Shown here in pieces: positions 34,526 through 46,723 of a stretch of 64,000 nt of DNA (position 1 is the stretch's first letter; every line of letters starts with the position of its first letter). Source of the stretch: Primula veris (Eukaryota; Streptophyta; Magnoliopsida; Ericales; Primulaceae); the NCBI GenBank assembly GCA_963682055.1, contig OY821749.1, positions 34,045,631-34,109,630 of the forward strand, in the 5' to 3' direction. The notes beneath the pieces were generated by a model. That model did no database searches. It worked only from the letters and a program-made list of their open reading frames with translations, and was not told the origin of the DNA. The position numbers and the translations under genes were made by a program.

Positions 34526-34982
34526 ATGTTAGAATCTTCATGTATTGATTGATAATCTTAAATTGATTTGATTTGATATGTTAGAATCTTCATGAATTGA
34601 TTGATAATCTTAAATAGATTTGACTTGATATGTTAAAATCTTCATGTATTGATTGATAATCTTAAATTGATTTGATTTGATATGTTAGAATCTTCATGAA
34701 TTGATTGATAATCTTAAATAGATTTGACTTGATATGTTAAAATCTTCATGGATTGATTGATAATCTTAAATAGATTTGATTATGTTAGAATCTTCATGGA
34801 TTGATTGATAATATTAAATAGATTTGATTTGATATGTTAGAATCTTCATGAATTGATTGATAATCTTAAATAGATTTGATTTGATATGTTAGAATCTTTA
34901 TGTATAGATTGATAATCTTAAATAGATTTGATTTGATATGTTAGAATCTTTATAGATTGATTGATAATCTTAAATTGATTTG
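34526..34982. repeat. 52-bp minisatellite in Copia A, nine copies
   Basis: Units begin ATGTTAGAATCTTCATG and include GATTGATAATCTTAAAT. Nine units are present, one shortened to 48 bp. The same array in Copia B has only five. Confidence 0.9.
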
Positions 34983-37900
34983 TATATAACACCAAATCTA
35001 CTGCATAATTAGATAGATCCTAAAATATATTTACTGCATGTTTATATATATATATATGGTTAATATAGACAGGTACAATCTATATTTAATTTCTTGCCAT
35101 GTTTATGATATGATAATTTGCGAAATCATATATTTTCACATTTAAGTTGGAAAAATTATGAACCTTCCCCAACTAGGCTCACCTATTTGGATACGATGTC
35201 TAGGAAAGATATAGGCGGAAGTCGATATCCTAATGAGGTCGGGTTTTAAGTGGCATTCGTGCCCTCCACCCTCACCGTCTTTCCTGGTCGTTTTTCAAGT
35301 AGAGCTACCGAAAGGGGTTGACTAAATAATAATTTCCCCGAGTGTGTTTATATAGTGATGTATGTTTCGCCGAATTGGTGTTTCAGTATCGACCCGTCGT
35401 TCGATCAATGAAAACCGATTCACATGAGAAGCAAAACTAATGTTTTCGAACCTGTCGTTTCGAAAAAAAAGTTTGTGCTTGTGCAAACCATAAACATATA
35501 AACCAGTCGTTTTATATGATAAATAATCCAGAACTCCCAACACATGTTGGATGCCATGTATGATGAGAAAATTCGCAAAACATACTTGCGAAATGACTGT
35601 TTAGACGTGATGTTATTCCGTCACCACATGTTAGTCACCCTGATGTGTGAAAATTTGATGCCCAAATTTTTTTTTTGGATGCCATCTTTGATGAGTAAAA
35701 CACGAGTTTGTTGTTACCCTCGAGATGAATGCTAAGGCGTTGATTTTATTCCGTCGCCACATTTGAGACGTGATAACGTCTATGGTGAACATATGTCTGA
35801 AATTGACATATTGGAGCTATCCTTCACCAAAATACTAGCTTGGAAATTGTATTCCATAAGCAGTATCGTGAATTTATATTCACCATGTTCCTTTATCGCC
35901 CATCTGTTATTGGATAAGAAAATTACCCCGGTGAGTAGTTTTAATCCTATTGGGTCAATGGCGAATTGTTTGCCTGATATTAATGCTCTTCGTGTACATT
36001 TTTTTTCACGAATCGAGAACCGAGACAAGTGTTATTTGTCTCGAACTGTCGCGATCCCGATGAATCGCTTAGCCAAGCGAGATTTTAGACAATCGTCGAA
36101 ATCGAAACCTGTGGCTCCAAGACAGTAATTGAAAGGAACAATATGGGCCGTTGTCACAAAGTAAGAGATGATGCTCAAGGAGCCAACTCTATGCTATAAA
36201 GACAACGGTCATGCACGGTTACTCCTTAAATAGTTCACAACTATTATAAAGGTGGAAAAACCGATGCTAATGTGGTTAAAGTTAATTGAAAGGAAACTAT
36301 TGAGACCCCCGATTTTGTGGCTCAAATGAGGTTGATACCTTTCTTTATAGATTTTGATAAATCATTGAGCCATTTTTTCGCTCATCTGGATTATGTTTTC
36401 CATTTGGAATATTATTTTTCCATTTGGACCATACTTTTGGATTATGGTTTGACTGTTTATGAAATTTCTCGAAATAATTTAAAGTGTTATTGAGCAAATT
36501 CCTTTGAAAAATGTGACCAAAGTTTAAATTATGAAATTTTAGGCAATACTTGTGGTGTAGTTGGTTTTCTAGAAATAGTGGGTAACAGTGTACCATATAA
36601 TTTCACCAACTACTTGCCTAAAAGAGCACTCAGTGACAACGATTCTGGACCTGTCGTTCCAAAATCGAAATCTTTGGTAAAGCCAAATTGATTTGTCAAA
36701 TATGAGGCGTTATACTCATGCAGGTCCTGTCGTACCTTGTTGAGTTATAAAATATTCGAGAAAACCAGTGTTACCTGGTAATAGCTCATGAAAGAAATGA
36801 AATTTCTTTACATAGCCTCCACTCAAAAACGTATTTTAGAGGAGTTGAAATGTCTTTCAAGTGGTTGCTACCACATTCTTTAAAGCATTCAAAGTTACCT
36901 TATCATTTCGCCTGTCGTCGAATGATAAATGATTTAGATGCTAAGACATGATTGTCTGTACTATCATTCGCCTGTCGTCGATTGATAAGAGCATTTTGAT
37001 ATTATGGCATTGACCGGATGAGATATTCCCGGGTCAAAAGACGATGCTTGATTTATAATCACATAGCATTTGGATTCTCTCTGAGAATATATTTCGCGAT
37101 TAATCCGAAATTCATGCCATTATTGCTCAAATTTGAAAGACTAGTATGTGTAAAGATCACGAAATGAACTCGTAGAATTCTTGCAAAGAATTGAAGGAGT
37201 TATTGTGGACTTATCCAACCATAAGACGGACCATAAATATAAATGGTTATGGTTGATGCATCGACAATATGGTCACATTTTAATGTTGTCCACATAAATG
37301 CAGAATTTTCCAAACTTTTAGCCCTATCATTAAGTTGATGGCCCATGATCCGGATTATCCTGAAAAGTCTAGCCAACTTGATAATTCCGAAGAGTAATAA
37401 TCGAAATTTCGATTTGAATTACTTGAGTTTGGAAATTGAAATTGAACATCCTGTCGATTATGTTCAGACCTAAATGGACTCACGGAAAGTTTGATGATGC
37501 GACTGCAAATGATTGCACGCATTTCTTGGTCTTGCGCACCAAGATTTATATTTCCGTATGAGGTTATGCTATTTTGCTGCATTGGTCCGTTATGAGGCCC
37601 ATAGACACTCAAACACCATATGCGTACCAGCTGGTTACTGGTTATGAGCCAGAAGTCTCATATTAACGCGTGTTTAGAGTGATTAATTAATATTTTAATT
37701 GAGCCGTTCTAGCGTTCAAAATATGGACCTCTGAAGGGGACATAAGTCGATTATGAATCTCCTGCCTATCATTTGATAGAGTAACCTTGGCAAGCGATCT
37801 CTTTACCGCATGATATGCGAAAGTGACATCGCTAAGACTGTTCTCCCCGTCGTTAGGGGGAGATTTGCACGTTACCGTTAATAAGGAACGACGTGAAGTA

Positions 37901-39825
37901 ACGTGGCATAACCCACTCAGTCTTAGCTTGATCCCCAAAACTGCACTTAGTGATAAGTAAGTGCATAGACTCCCTCAAGTCTAACTAAATGCCAAATGCA
38001 TTTAATGACTTTATGAGATGTCACGAGATCATTTATACCTGCTGCAAAATGCTTGCAAGGATAGACGTCCCTGTCGGACACCGTGTTCCTGTCGTAACAC
38101 GTTGCTTTGGCCGAACCCGCCAAGCAAAGAACGCTGCCGTCGGCCGTCAGTCTGTCGTCCTTCCCAAGATACGAGGAAGTTGACCGGTTCTTAATTCGTT
38201 CAGCCCCAGAGGTGGTGAACTGAAACTCGTTTGTCCCACGAGATTATAAAGGATCAAGGAGATGTGTGATTTCCTCCTCATCCTAAGAATCTCGAAATAT
38301 CTGTCGATCATGATATCTTAGACGATATTGAAGCGAAACGAGACTGTCATTGATTACTTGTTCATATATTCGGTGACGACTGATAATATGAGCAAATTAT
38401 GACAGGAAACCATGTACCGTTGCCTGAAGTCAACGTAGAATAGACTGGACTAATGGAAACTTGTAATCCAAGTAGACTCCTTAGCGAAAGTGTGTTCGGA
38501 CCTGTAGCTCCAACACCACCAATGTTAAACGAGTTCGTTTATTTGGTTATTCGTAAGGAAGAGTGATGAGAATAATGAGATTGTAGAATGCTCGCCTAGT
38601 AGCGCAAGGCTTCTCTCACACCTTGGAATTGATTACGAGATGTTGATTTCTTCGTAATGGACATTATAACAGTCCTCTACTTTACCAGTTTAGTAGCTTC
38701 CGAAAAACTGAGTATGCAGCCATGAATGTGGTCATGGTTTTATCTCTATGGGGATTTAGACAAAGAGATATAAATGAAGGTACCTGTGTGACTTCATGTG
38801 CTTAAATCAAGTAGTTCCTGACCACGGAACACGATCTCAATTAACTGAGACGTTCACTATATGGATTAATATAATCCGAGCGGATGTGGTATACCGCCTA
38901 AGTGAGTACTTGATTAGCTTGGGATACTTGAACAAGTATTATGCCCTTGCGTGTTTTATTACGCGATCCATTTTTGGATTTGCCTTCGAGATGAAGGATC
39001 TTGGGAAGAAACGGTAGTGACTCGGCCAGATGATCGAGTCCCGTAAAGATTGAATCTAAGTCCATGATTCAGACTACACCTAGAAGGTGTTATGACGTTG
39101 TAGTCATCATGACGCTAAGTCGTCAGATTCTCCCATGATCGTTCGATCACTAGACATTGATATAGACCCAGTCCGTCCCTGATGTGACGATGAAGAGATA
39201 TTGAACCATGATGTTCATATCTAAATACAATAAGCGCATTATTGTACTTGGTCTAATGTGCTAGGATGAACATCTCGTCTGCTGTGAATGGTATAGCTCG
39301 ACACAGCATCGCGCTAACACGCTGACATCGAAATGGCATAAAAGACATTTTCCCATTACCTTAAGGTAACTGTGGATGAGGGCTTGTCTTATCCCATTTG
39401 CGTCATCGAGTGTACCTACCCCCTTCGGTACTAGAATTAATGCAACCCTTTTTCGGTTATACCGATGCCGGTTACTTATCAGACCCGCATAAGGGATATC
39501 CCTAACATGGTCTGTCTTTACCATTAGGAATAAGGCAATATCTTGGAGGTCTTGGAATGACTCCAAACGAATCACTCTGATCTACTCGTGCTCTATGAGA
39601 CGACTAGAGAGTGTATATGGCTTCGAGCTCGTATTAGCCATATGAATTGCATATGCTCTGTCTCACGATCTAGATAAAACACTTGTCTTATTTGAGGACA
39701 ACTTGTTATTATCGATCAAGAGAGACATGACTAGATTATGCTATTTAGCATTTTTTTTGCCGAAATAAATCTTCACATATGAAGTTTAAGAGCATCTAGT
39801 TGAATGCTCGTTCTATTCTATGTTA

Positions 39826-40450
39826 GATTTTCTTGCATCCAGTCGTGTGCAAGTAAATAAAGCATCCAGTCGAATGCTTGTACTCTTTATTGAAATATGA
39901 AATCATTGCACCCTGTCGTGTGCAAATGAGGGGGAGCATCCATGTGAATGCTTATTGCACTAATTACTACTTAGTCGAAATCCTCGCACCCTGTCATGTG
40001 CAAGTGAGGGGGAGCATCCAGTCGCATGCTCGTGTACTCTTTTTGTCCTTAGACCAAGGTTTTTTCCCACTGGGTTTTCCTTGGCAAGGTTTTTAGCGAG
40101 ACACGTTCCCATCATACCTCACTTAAGATTGCCGAAATTAGGGGGAGTATCCTGTTGTATACTTCTTACCACTGTGTACTCTTTTGTCCTTCGACTAGAG
40201 GTTTTTCCCATTGGGTTTACTCTAGCAAGGTTTTGATGAGGCAGCTCTTTTGTGGTTGATCCTCTACTACTACCACTGTTGCACTCTTTTTTCCTTCGAT
40301 CAGAGATTTTCCCATTGGGTTTGCTCCGGCAAGGTTTTGATGAGTCACACTGTTTTGTGGTTAGTTACTTACATGATATTTCGGCATATATCATTCGGCT
40401 ACACATTTTTCCGAGATACCGGTTTTGTCCCACACTGGGTTTTCCGGCCC
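39826..40450. repeat. 3' tail motif repeats of Copia A
   Basis: Degenerate repeats of two motifs before the 3' LTR: GCATCCAGTCGNATGCT with GCACCCTGTCGTGTGCAA, then GTTTTCCCATTGGGTTTNCTC with GCAAGGTTTTGATGAG. AGGGGGAG words recur, resembling extra polypurine tracts. The equivalent region is in Copia B at about 46.8-47.5 kb. Confidence 0.7.
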
Positions 40451-40538
40451 TAAGGTTTTTATGTGTTTAGCACTACGAATGAACTCGACTCACATCGACA
40501 GCATGAAGACGAAGAAATCAAGACGTCCAAAGGGGGAG

Positions 40539-40744
40539 TGTTGTAGGATATTATTGGGTCTATCTTGGACTTTCCTAGCATATGTAACTCTACCCTCTAT
40601 TATATAAAGAGGGCCAGAGGTCTCTTGATGTATCTCTCTACAATCATATTAATGAATAAACACTTCGTCTGTTGTTTCTCCTATCTCTCTATATCTATAC
40701 ATATCTCTATATATCTATATAACGAGCTAATATGTCACACAACA
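40539..40744 (+). repeat. 3' LTR of Copia A
   Basis: 206 bp, 205 positions matching the 5' LTR by eye, followed by the AAACT duplication. Confidence 0.95.
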
Positions 40745-40749
40745 AAACT

Positions 40750-41320
40750 CAAATATTTATTATAATTGATTGGGGAATGTTTCTGAGCGGAGTGATAATA
40801 TTATGGTAGAATTGAATTAAGGCGAGGGGCACAATATCAGTTTTAGAGCCCTTGGTGAGCGTATACACAATGCAACATTGGCGCCGAAGTTGAATTTTGG
40901 CTATATTTGTTTTAAAGAATCTGGTTCTAATTTTACCCAATCACATTAGAGTAATAAATATAGAGAGAAAGAGCAAAAGTAAGTGGTCTTTTATGTCCAT
41001 ACATTCATTCACTCACAGATAGAGAGAGAGATATTCTAGTGTAGTAAAACATGAACAATATAAGGATGAGACAGAGAGAGAAAAGAGGGTCACAGCCAGT
41101 GGTCAGTATGCAATATACTAGTTAACATAATAATGTTTATATATATTCTACTAACTAAGCTGCTGTGCTCATATGTCTTGTCTGTCTGTGTGTGTAAACA
41201 ATAAAAGATAGAATTTGTGTATCTCCCTCCCTATTTATGATCACTGAGTGACTTAGTATATCTCCATAATCTCTCTTTTCTCTCTTCACCAGTTTGTTGT
41301 TGTGTATCTCACTAATATTA
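40750..41320 (+). promoter_or_regulatory. Upstream region of PNSB2 gene 1
   Basis: About 570 bp between Copia A and the start codon, with GA-rich stretches and CTCCCTCCC near 41223. A precise core promoter is not evident. Confidence 0.4.
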
Positions 41321-43510
41321 ATGGCATCTCTATTATCCTTTACTCTTCCAAAACCAAACATGACCACCACCCCCATAAAAGCTATTTCTACTCCTGTTGC
41401 TCCTTTTATTACTACTTCTACCAGTCCTGAAACGAGCTTAGAGCAAAAGTTTGGGCGAAAGGGGATAAAGTTTTCAGAAACAGGTGGTGGTGAGGTGGAG
41501 CTCACAGTGAGAAACGGTAGCTCACTAAAGCTTCACATAGCAGATGGACACATCACTTCTTACAAGCCGAAAGTGTATTGGAAAGACGATGGCTTTCAAG
41601 AACTCCTTTACACCGTTCCAGCAGCTCCTAGCACCACCTCGTTTTCTGGCAGTCGTAACAAATCAAAGGGAGGGATTGGTTTGGTGCTTAACAATGTTGT
41701 GGTCTCAAATTCAATTAAAGGCTCCTCTTCTTCTTCTTCCACAAGTCTCCTCACTTCTGATTGGAGTGTCAAGGATGTCGATTCTGATACCATTGATGCT
41801 CTTCAGGTATCACCGATCAACCAACCTACATCATCGTCACTATTGTTTGTCTTGTTCGTCTCTTACCATTCGACTACAGAGTTGCAATTGAATATATGTG
41901 TAAAACAATTGTGAGTGTATCATCGGTCAGTTGTAACTTTAGAGTAGTGCACTTCTCACTTAACACTTGGCAGTGAAGTAAAAACAACCACCTACTGACC
42001 GATGGTTAAATATATTCTACCAAAAACTATGATGGTCGCAAGTAAAAGTTTTATTTGTTAAATTCCTTGTTGGGTATTGCTCTGTATGGAACACTTCAAA
42101 ACAATAGCCTGTAGATTTGGTTTGTCAAAAGACTTATTGGTCTTCTGCTAACAAGTCAAGGTATATCAAGAAACTTCGAACCTGACGAGTTCATAATGAG
42201 AAACAAAAAATAAAAACAACCTTTTGTTAAAATGACAGGTGGAGTTGAGCTGCACAAGCGGAAGCCTGGAATTAACCTACGTCGTTTCTCTATACCCAGT
42301 GAGCATGGCAACAGCCATTATCGTGAAGAACAACGGAAACAAGCCCCTGAGCCTAACAAGTGCAATTTTGAGCCACCTCAAGTTCAAAAACAGGAACGGC
42401 AGCGCTATCAACGGTCTACAAGGCTGCTCCTATTGCACCCATCCACCTCTCTCTTCACCCTCTTTCGAGCTTCTCTCTCCATCAGAAGCGATCAAGTCGG
42501 AAGATCCGACTTGGTTCTCTTTCAGTTGGGAGCCTGAGAAGAAAACCGGGGAGTGGGCAACACAAGACACTCCATTTACCATCTTGAAGAATAAGCTCAG
42601 CAGAGTCTATGCTGCTCCTCCCTCGGAAAGATCAAAGCAATTTCATAAAACTGCTCCAACCAAATATGAAACTCTTGACCAGGTACACATCACAATTGTT
42701 GCTAATTTCAGATGTTGGCTGTTTTAGTGCTTGTTTCATTCAGGGGCAGAGTCAGGATTAACATTATCTGGTGCACAAAGCGAAGTGTTATTTTACAGGG
42801 TTGCAAGACTTGTTGATTTTAAAAGTTTTTTATAGAAAAAAAACAGCATTTTCGTCAATTGTGGGGTTGCGAGTGCACCTCTTTGTCCTATAGGAGATCC
42901 GCCCCTGGTTTCATTGCAGCTTTGCGAGGAAAATTAAAGCTGGATTTTTAGTAGGTTAAGAAAGTTGGGTTCATTCAGCATCATGCTTCTAAATTTTGCA
43001 AGCCAAATCAGCTAAGTTTAGAAGTTGATGAACCAAATAAAGTCCAGATTTTGATTAGAAAGCCAAAAATGCTGAGCTTAAAATTTGAAACAAATAATGC
43101 ATACTCCCTCCATTCCCATTTAATTGTCCATTACGAAACTACGTGCAATTTGACCGGCTTATAACTTGTATCAAAATTGTCGAAACTACGTGCAGTTTCG
43201 TAGTGGACAATTAAATAGGAACGGAGGTAGTAGTTCTTAGATGTAGACTCACTGTGCTTTTAACCTCTTATGCACGCCTGATATCTTTATCAATGTTTTT
43301 GGATAATTGTAGGGGCGGGAGCTTTTCTACAGGGTGATACGGCTTGGTTTTGAGGACATATATGTATCAAGTCCTGGTTCGCTGTCGGATAAATATGGGA
43401 AAGAAGACTATTTTATCTGCACTGGACCTGCCTCCATGCTAGTTCCCGTGGTTGTAAATCCTGGTGAAGAATGGAGAGGGGCACAAATTATCGAACATGA
43501 TAACTTATAA
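41321..43510 (+). CDS. PNSB2: Photosynthetic NDH subunit B2 (NDF2/NDH45) homologue
   Basis: Subunit of subcomplex B of the chloroplast NAD(P)H dehydrogenase-like complex, which runs cyclic electron flow around photosystem I. The fold is that of aldose-1-epimerases, without known epimerase activity. Three exons: 41321-41806, 42239-42682, 43313-43510, in phase, giving 375 aa (Arabidopsis NDF2 is slightly shorter). The ATG at 41321 is preceded by ACTAATATTA and starts a Ser/Thr/Pro-rich plastid transit peptide ([17 protein letters not shown]). Then come [78 protein letters not shown] and GEEWRGAQ. Intron 2 carries two MITEs. A 127-bp part of exon 1 (41423-41549) recurs at 62879-63005. Confidence 0.88.
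42741..42907. mobile_element. hAT-type MITE in PNSB2 intron 2, 167 bp
   Basis: Inverted ends CAGGGGCAGAGTCAGGA and AGGAGATCCGCCCCTG, flanked by the 8-bp duplication GTTTCATT (42733-42740 and 42908-42915). Non-coding. Confidence 0.85.
43104..43230. mobile_element. Stowaway MITE in PNSB2 intron 2, 127 bp
   Basis: Ends CTCCCTCCATTCCCATTTAA and TTAAATAGGAACGGAGGTAG are inverted repeats, with TA on both sides (43102-43103, 43231-43232). This is the classic Tc1/mariner MITE signature. The interior is itself largely palindromic (AAACTACGTGCAATTT). Confidence 0.9.
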
Positions 43511-44060
43511 TCACATATATGGTTTGTAATATATAAAGACTCGTTCTTTTATCTTTACAACTACTTGTCACGAATAATTTTTTTAATGGTAAACCAAGGA
43601 AATGATTCAAGTTTTATCATCAGTCATTTTAAAGGACTTCTACCCAAACTAGCTAGCTAAACAGTAACATGCTGCAGACTGCAGTATACGAAAAAATTAG
43701 TATTCATAAGTAATGGGCTTACATTAATTTTCTTTACTGCTATCCAGAATCAGAATGTTGAGATTTTGAAGCAGGCATGCTCCATCTTCAGCTTATAAAT
43801 TGGATGTATTGGCACCATTTTTAAGAATTTCTCAATAGTACCTTTTTAGTAAGCTGTCAATGATATTAATTACTATAAGGCAGCTTAGTAGTACAGTGAT
43901 ATGATAATTTCAAGAAACCAGGATATTTAGAAACAAAATGGAACTATCTATCAGAGATATTCAACAAGTCTACAACCAACCAAAACAGATAGCTAGTTAA
44001 TCCAAATGAAAGAAGAACAGCATTCACTAGATCTAACCAGGATAACTCTCTCTACCTCTT

Positions 44061-44091
<31 letters not shown>

Positions 44092-44100
44092 CACACACAC

Positions 44101-44176
<76 letters not shown>

Positions 44177-44202
44177 ACATAAGGGCGAGTTGTAAGAAAC
44201 AT
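43511..44202. other. Intergenic between the two PNSB2-type genes
   Basis: Spacer with the second gene's promoter. The last 150 bp are dominated by the compound microsatellite listed next. Confidence 0.6.
44060..44173. repeat. Compound (CT)n(CA)n(GA)n microsatellite
   Basis: CT repeat at about 44060-44086, CA repeat at about 44092-44142 with one CG interruption, then GA repeat at 44143-44173. It ends 30 bp before the start codon of PNSB2 gene 2. The CT and GA arms are complementary. Confidence 0.95.
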
Positions 44203-46046
44203 ATGGCCGTGGTATACAGGTCTCTTTTCTTGCCAAACTTCACTCCTCTTTCCCCAGGAAAACTCACCACTACAACGTATATAAATATACTACACCCTCC
44301 TACTACAATTACTTATTCAAAAGGAGGCTCTATCCAATGCAATAACACCCCTTACAAAGCTTTCACATCTCTGAAAGTTGCCTCAATCGCCACCACCACA
44401 CTGTATAACACGCCTTCCATAAATGTGCCCTATTTGGAGAGCGAGTTCAGTGAACATGGAGTCACATTTGAGGCCATAAATGAGAGTTGTGTCGTGAAGA
44501 TGGCATTGGATGATGGTAGTGTAGCCAGCCTGATGCTCCCAAGCGGCTTGATCACGTCTTACAAAGCTCCCATGTGGCATGGTGGTACTCTCGAGCTGCT
44601 ACATACATGTGTATCTGGGGCCACAAACTCATCAGAAGAAGAAGAAGAAGAAGAAGAAGAAGAAGAAGATGATGACGATGTTCTTATTCGAGGTGGTGTT
44701 TCTTTGACCTTCACTTGTCAAAGTAATACCAAAGGAGAAGGAAATTCTTGGTCACCTAACACTTGGACGCTTCACACTATCAAAGGAAATCCTCAAGAAT
44801 CCGTTCAGGTACATGTTCTACTCGAGTTAGATTATAGGAATAGTGGCATGCTTTGGAATTGTTATCCAGTAAATGGCAGTGAATACTTTTCATTCCCATT
44901 TCAGGCTACCACATGATATTCAGTATATGGTATATCCATCCATAATACGTCTATTAAGTGGATGTCAACCCGTACGTAGGGAAATAGTGTATTGAACAAT
45001 TTGGCAATTACAATTCATTTAAGGGAAGTGTATGCTCATTGAAAGTACCACTGAGTGAGAAGCACGTTTTTCCTTGTCAATGTTTTAAGTCCAGAGAATG
45101 TAACTTAATGATAATATTGTATTACTTATGTTCAACTTACTTTTTTCCCTGAGGTGTTCTAATCGAATGCAAATAATTAAACCAAATGTTTTTTTAAAAA
45201 GTGCAGGTAGAACTGGTTAGCTGTAGTAATGGAGAGGGCAAGATTCGAGTTAAACACATTGTGACTCTACAACAAGGTCTCCTAAGCTCAGAAATAATAA
45301 TCTCGAATTTCAAATCTTCGCCTATCAGTGTGATGGGATGCCTTATAAGTCACTTAAATGTGAGTACACCAGAAGCTACTTACGTGGTGGGATTGGAAGG
45401 GTCAGATTTTTATAGCAGACCACCCATTCTATCTGGTTTTAGCATAATTCCCCCTCAAGAACCCTTTAAACTGAATAAGGATCTGAATTCAAAAGAGTTT
45501 TGGGGACCAATATCGGAACTTTTTTCCATGTCCCGTGGAAAGAGACAAGAGGAAAGGGCAGAAGGTGAAGAGAGAGATAATTACAAGCATTTAACCGACA
45601 CAATGAGCAGGATCTATACTAGTGCCCCTCGATGTTTTACACTCATTGATCGGGTAAATGCACTCGAGACATTTATGCCTTTCTGCCTTCATGTGTAGCT
45701 ATTTTACTCTACTTAGTAACTTTCTGTGAAGAAAATTGGGATAATAGAAAAGTTCATTTAAAATATGTCTAGTTTCTGTAATCAGTGTACCGTGCGAGCT
45801 GAGCGTATTTTCTTTCTCTGATGTTGGTTTTTGTTTCTGTAATGTGTATAGGGCAAGAGAAATTCAGTTGAAGTGGAAAGAAATGGGTTCACTGAAATGT
45901 ACATGTACAGCCCTGGCTCAACTCACAAATGGTATGGAAAGTACGCTTACATATGTGTTGGTCAATCAGCTCTACTCAAACCCATTATACTGGCTCCGGG
46001 AGGGGAATGGAGAGGTTCACAACATTTGCGAAACCCAAATTCTTAA
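44203..46046 (+). CDS. PNSB2-like paralogue, tandem copy
   Basis: Second member of the PNSB2/NDF2 family on the same strand, 692 bp after the first. Three exons with intron positions like those of gene 1: 44203-44808, 45207-45653, 45852-46046, in phase, giving 415 aa. Conserved points: FSEHGVTFEAINESCVVKMA, SLMLPSGLITSYKAPMWHGG, VELVSCSNGEGKIRV, YAYICVGQSALLKPIILAPG and GEWRGSQHL. Gene 1 shows the related [25 protein letters not shown] and GEEWRGAQ. The N-terminus is Ser/Thr/Pro-rich and could be a plastid transit peptide. An acidic insert of 11 Glu and 4 Asp near residues 145-160 is encoded by GAA repeats, and a charged insert (GKRQEERAEGEERD) lies in exon 2. The two proteins are clearly diverged, so the duplication is old. 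Whether this copy joins the NDH complex is unknown. Confidence 0.82.
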
Positions 46047-46514
46047 GGACGTCAAAGTTGAACTATCATTTTCTTTTCTGAAATTGCCTTTTTAACTTTG
46101 TTTTCCCCACTTCTAAGTTTTCAATGGTTTTTATATGATAACATCGGTGAGACCTTGAATAATAGAAAATTAATATATCTGTGTCATTTCTATCTACTCT
46201 TATATTTTAGCAGCCCTTAAAATTCAATAAATTATACAAACAATGAATATCACAATTACAAGGTTGTGAAAATTCAGAAACTGCTCTAAAATGTACTATA
46301 AGAGTGTCAAATCACTGTATTGACAGAAATACTACAGGATTTAAAGACTCTTTTACATCATTCGAACCATTTAGGAAATACCCCAAATATGTTCACAAAA
46401 GCGTCACCTACCATAATATAGTCAGTAAAACATTAATACTGGAGTCATTAGTATTTTTACATTTTGTTAATTTGTTAACACACAACAAATATAAGACCTT
46501 AAACTAAATAAGTC
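46047..46514. other. 3' flank of the PNSB2-like paralogue
   Basis: AT-rich spacer up to Copia B. Nothing recognisable. Confidence 0.6.
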
Positions 46515-46519
46515 ATAAC

Positions 46520-46723
46520 TGTTGTAATACACTATTAGCTACGTATATAGGGAGACAGAAGTAGAGAGAGGGGAGAACAACATGATCTTTATTAATGAAG
46601 GAATATGTGAATGAATGTAAAATACAAGACCCCTAGCCCTCTTTATATAGATAGAGGGGTAGGGTTACAAGCCCAACTTGGGCCCATAAAGTATAAGCCC
46701 ATGAGTCCAATAATCTCACAACA
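46520..46723 (-). repeat. 3' LTR of Copia B
   Basis: 204 bp, minus-strand TGTTGTGAGATTATTGG...TATTACAACA. Related to the Copia A LTR mainly at the ends and around the TATATAAAGAGGGC TATA box. Confidence 0.95.

Larger units (their letters stand above)
33633..40744 (+). mobile_element. Copia retrotransposon A, coding-dead
   Basis: 7112 bp with 206-bp LTRs, TGTTGT...ACAACA ends and target duplication AAACT (33628-33632 and 40745-40749). PBS region CGTTATCGGCAC follows the left LTR, and polypurine tract AAAGGGGGAG precedes the right one. Copia polyprotein traces run in order on the plus strand: QLVTGYEP (about 37.6 kb), a GDLFTA/GGD-like stretch (37.8 kb), FEMKDLG (about 39.0 kb) and a YADAGYLSDPHK-like RNase H piece (39.46 kb). 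Stops and shifts break all of them, and the longest open frame is about 120 codons. The YVDD part of RT appears to be deleted just before FEMKDLG. It cannot supply its own proteins. Confidence 0.9.

Noticed and set aside
35763..36128. 121-codon frame as a separate gene
   Set aside because: It lies in the decayed body of Copia A, and a similar piece lies at the equivalent place in Copia B.
41294..41320. Upstream extension of PNSB2 gene 1 to 41294
   Set aside because: It begins at a TTG. The first ATG is 41321, followed by a good transit peptide.
44033..44236. Ser-Leu and Val-Cys repeat frames near 44.1 kb
   Set aside because: Translations of the CT/CA/GA microsatellite.
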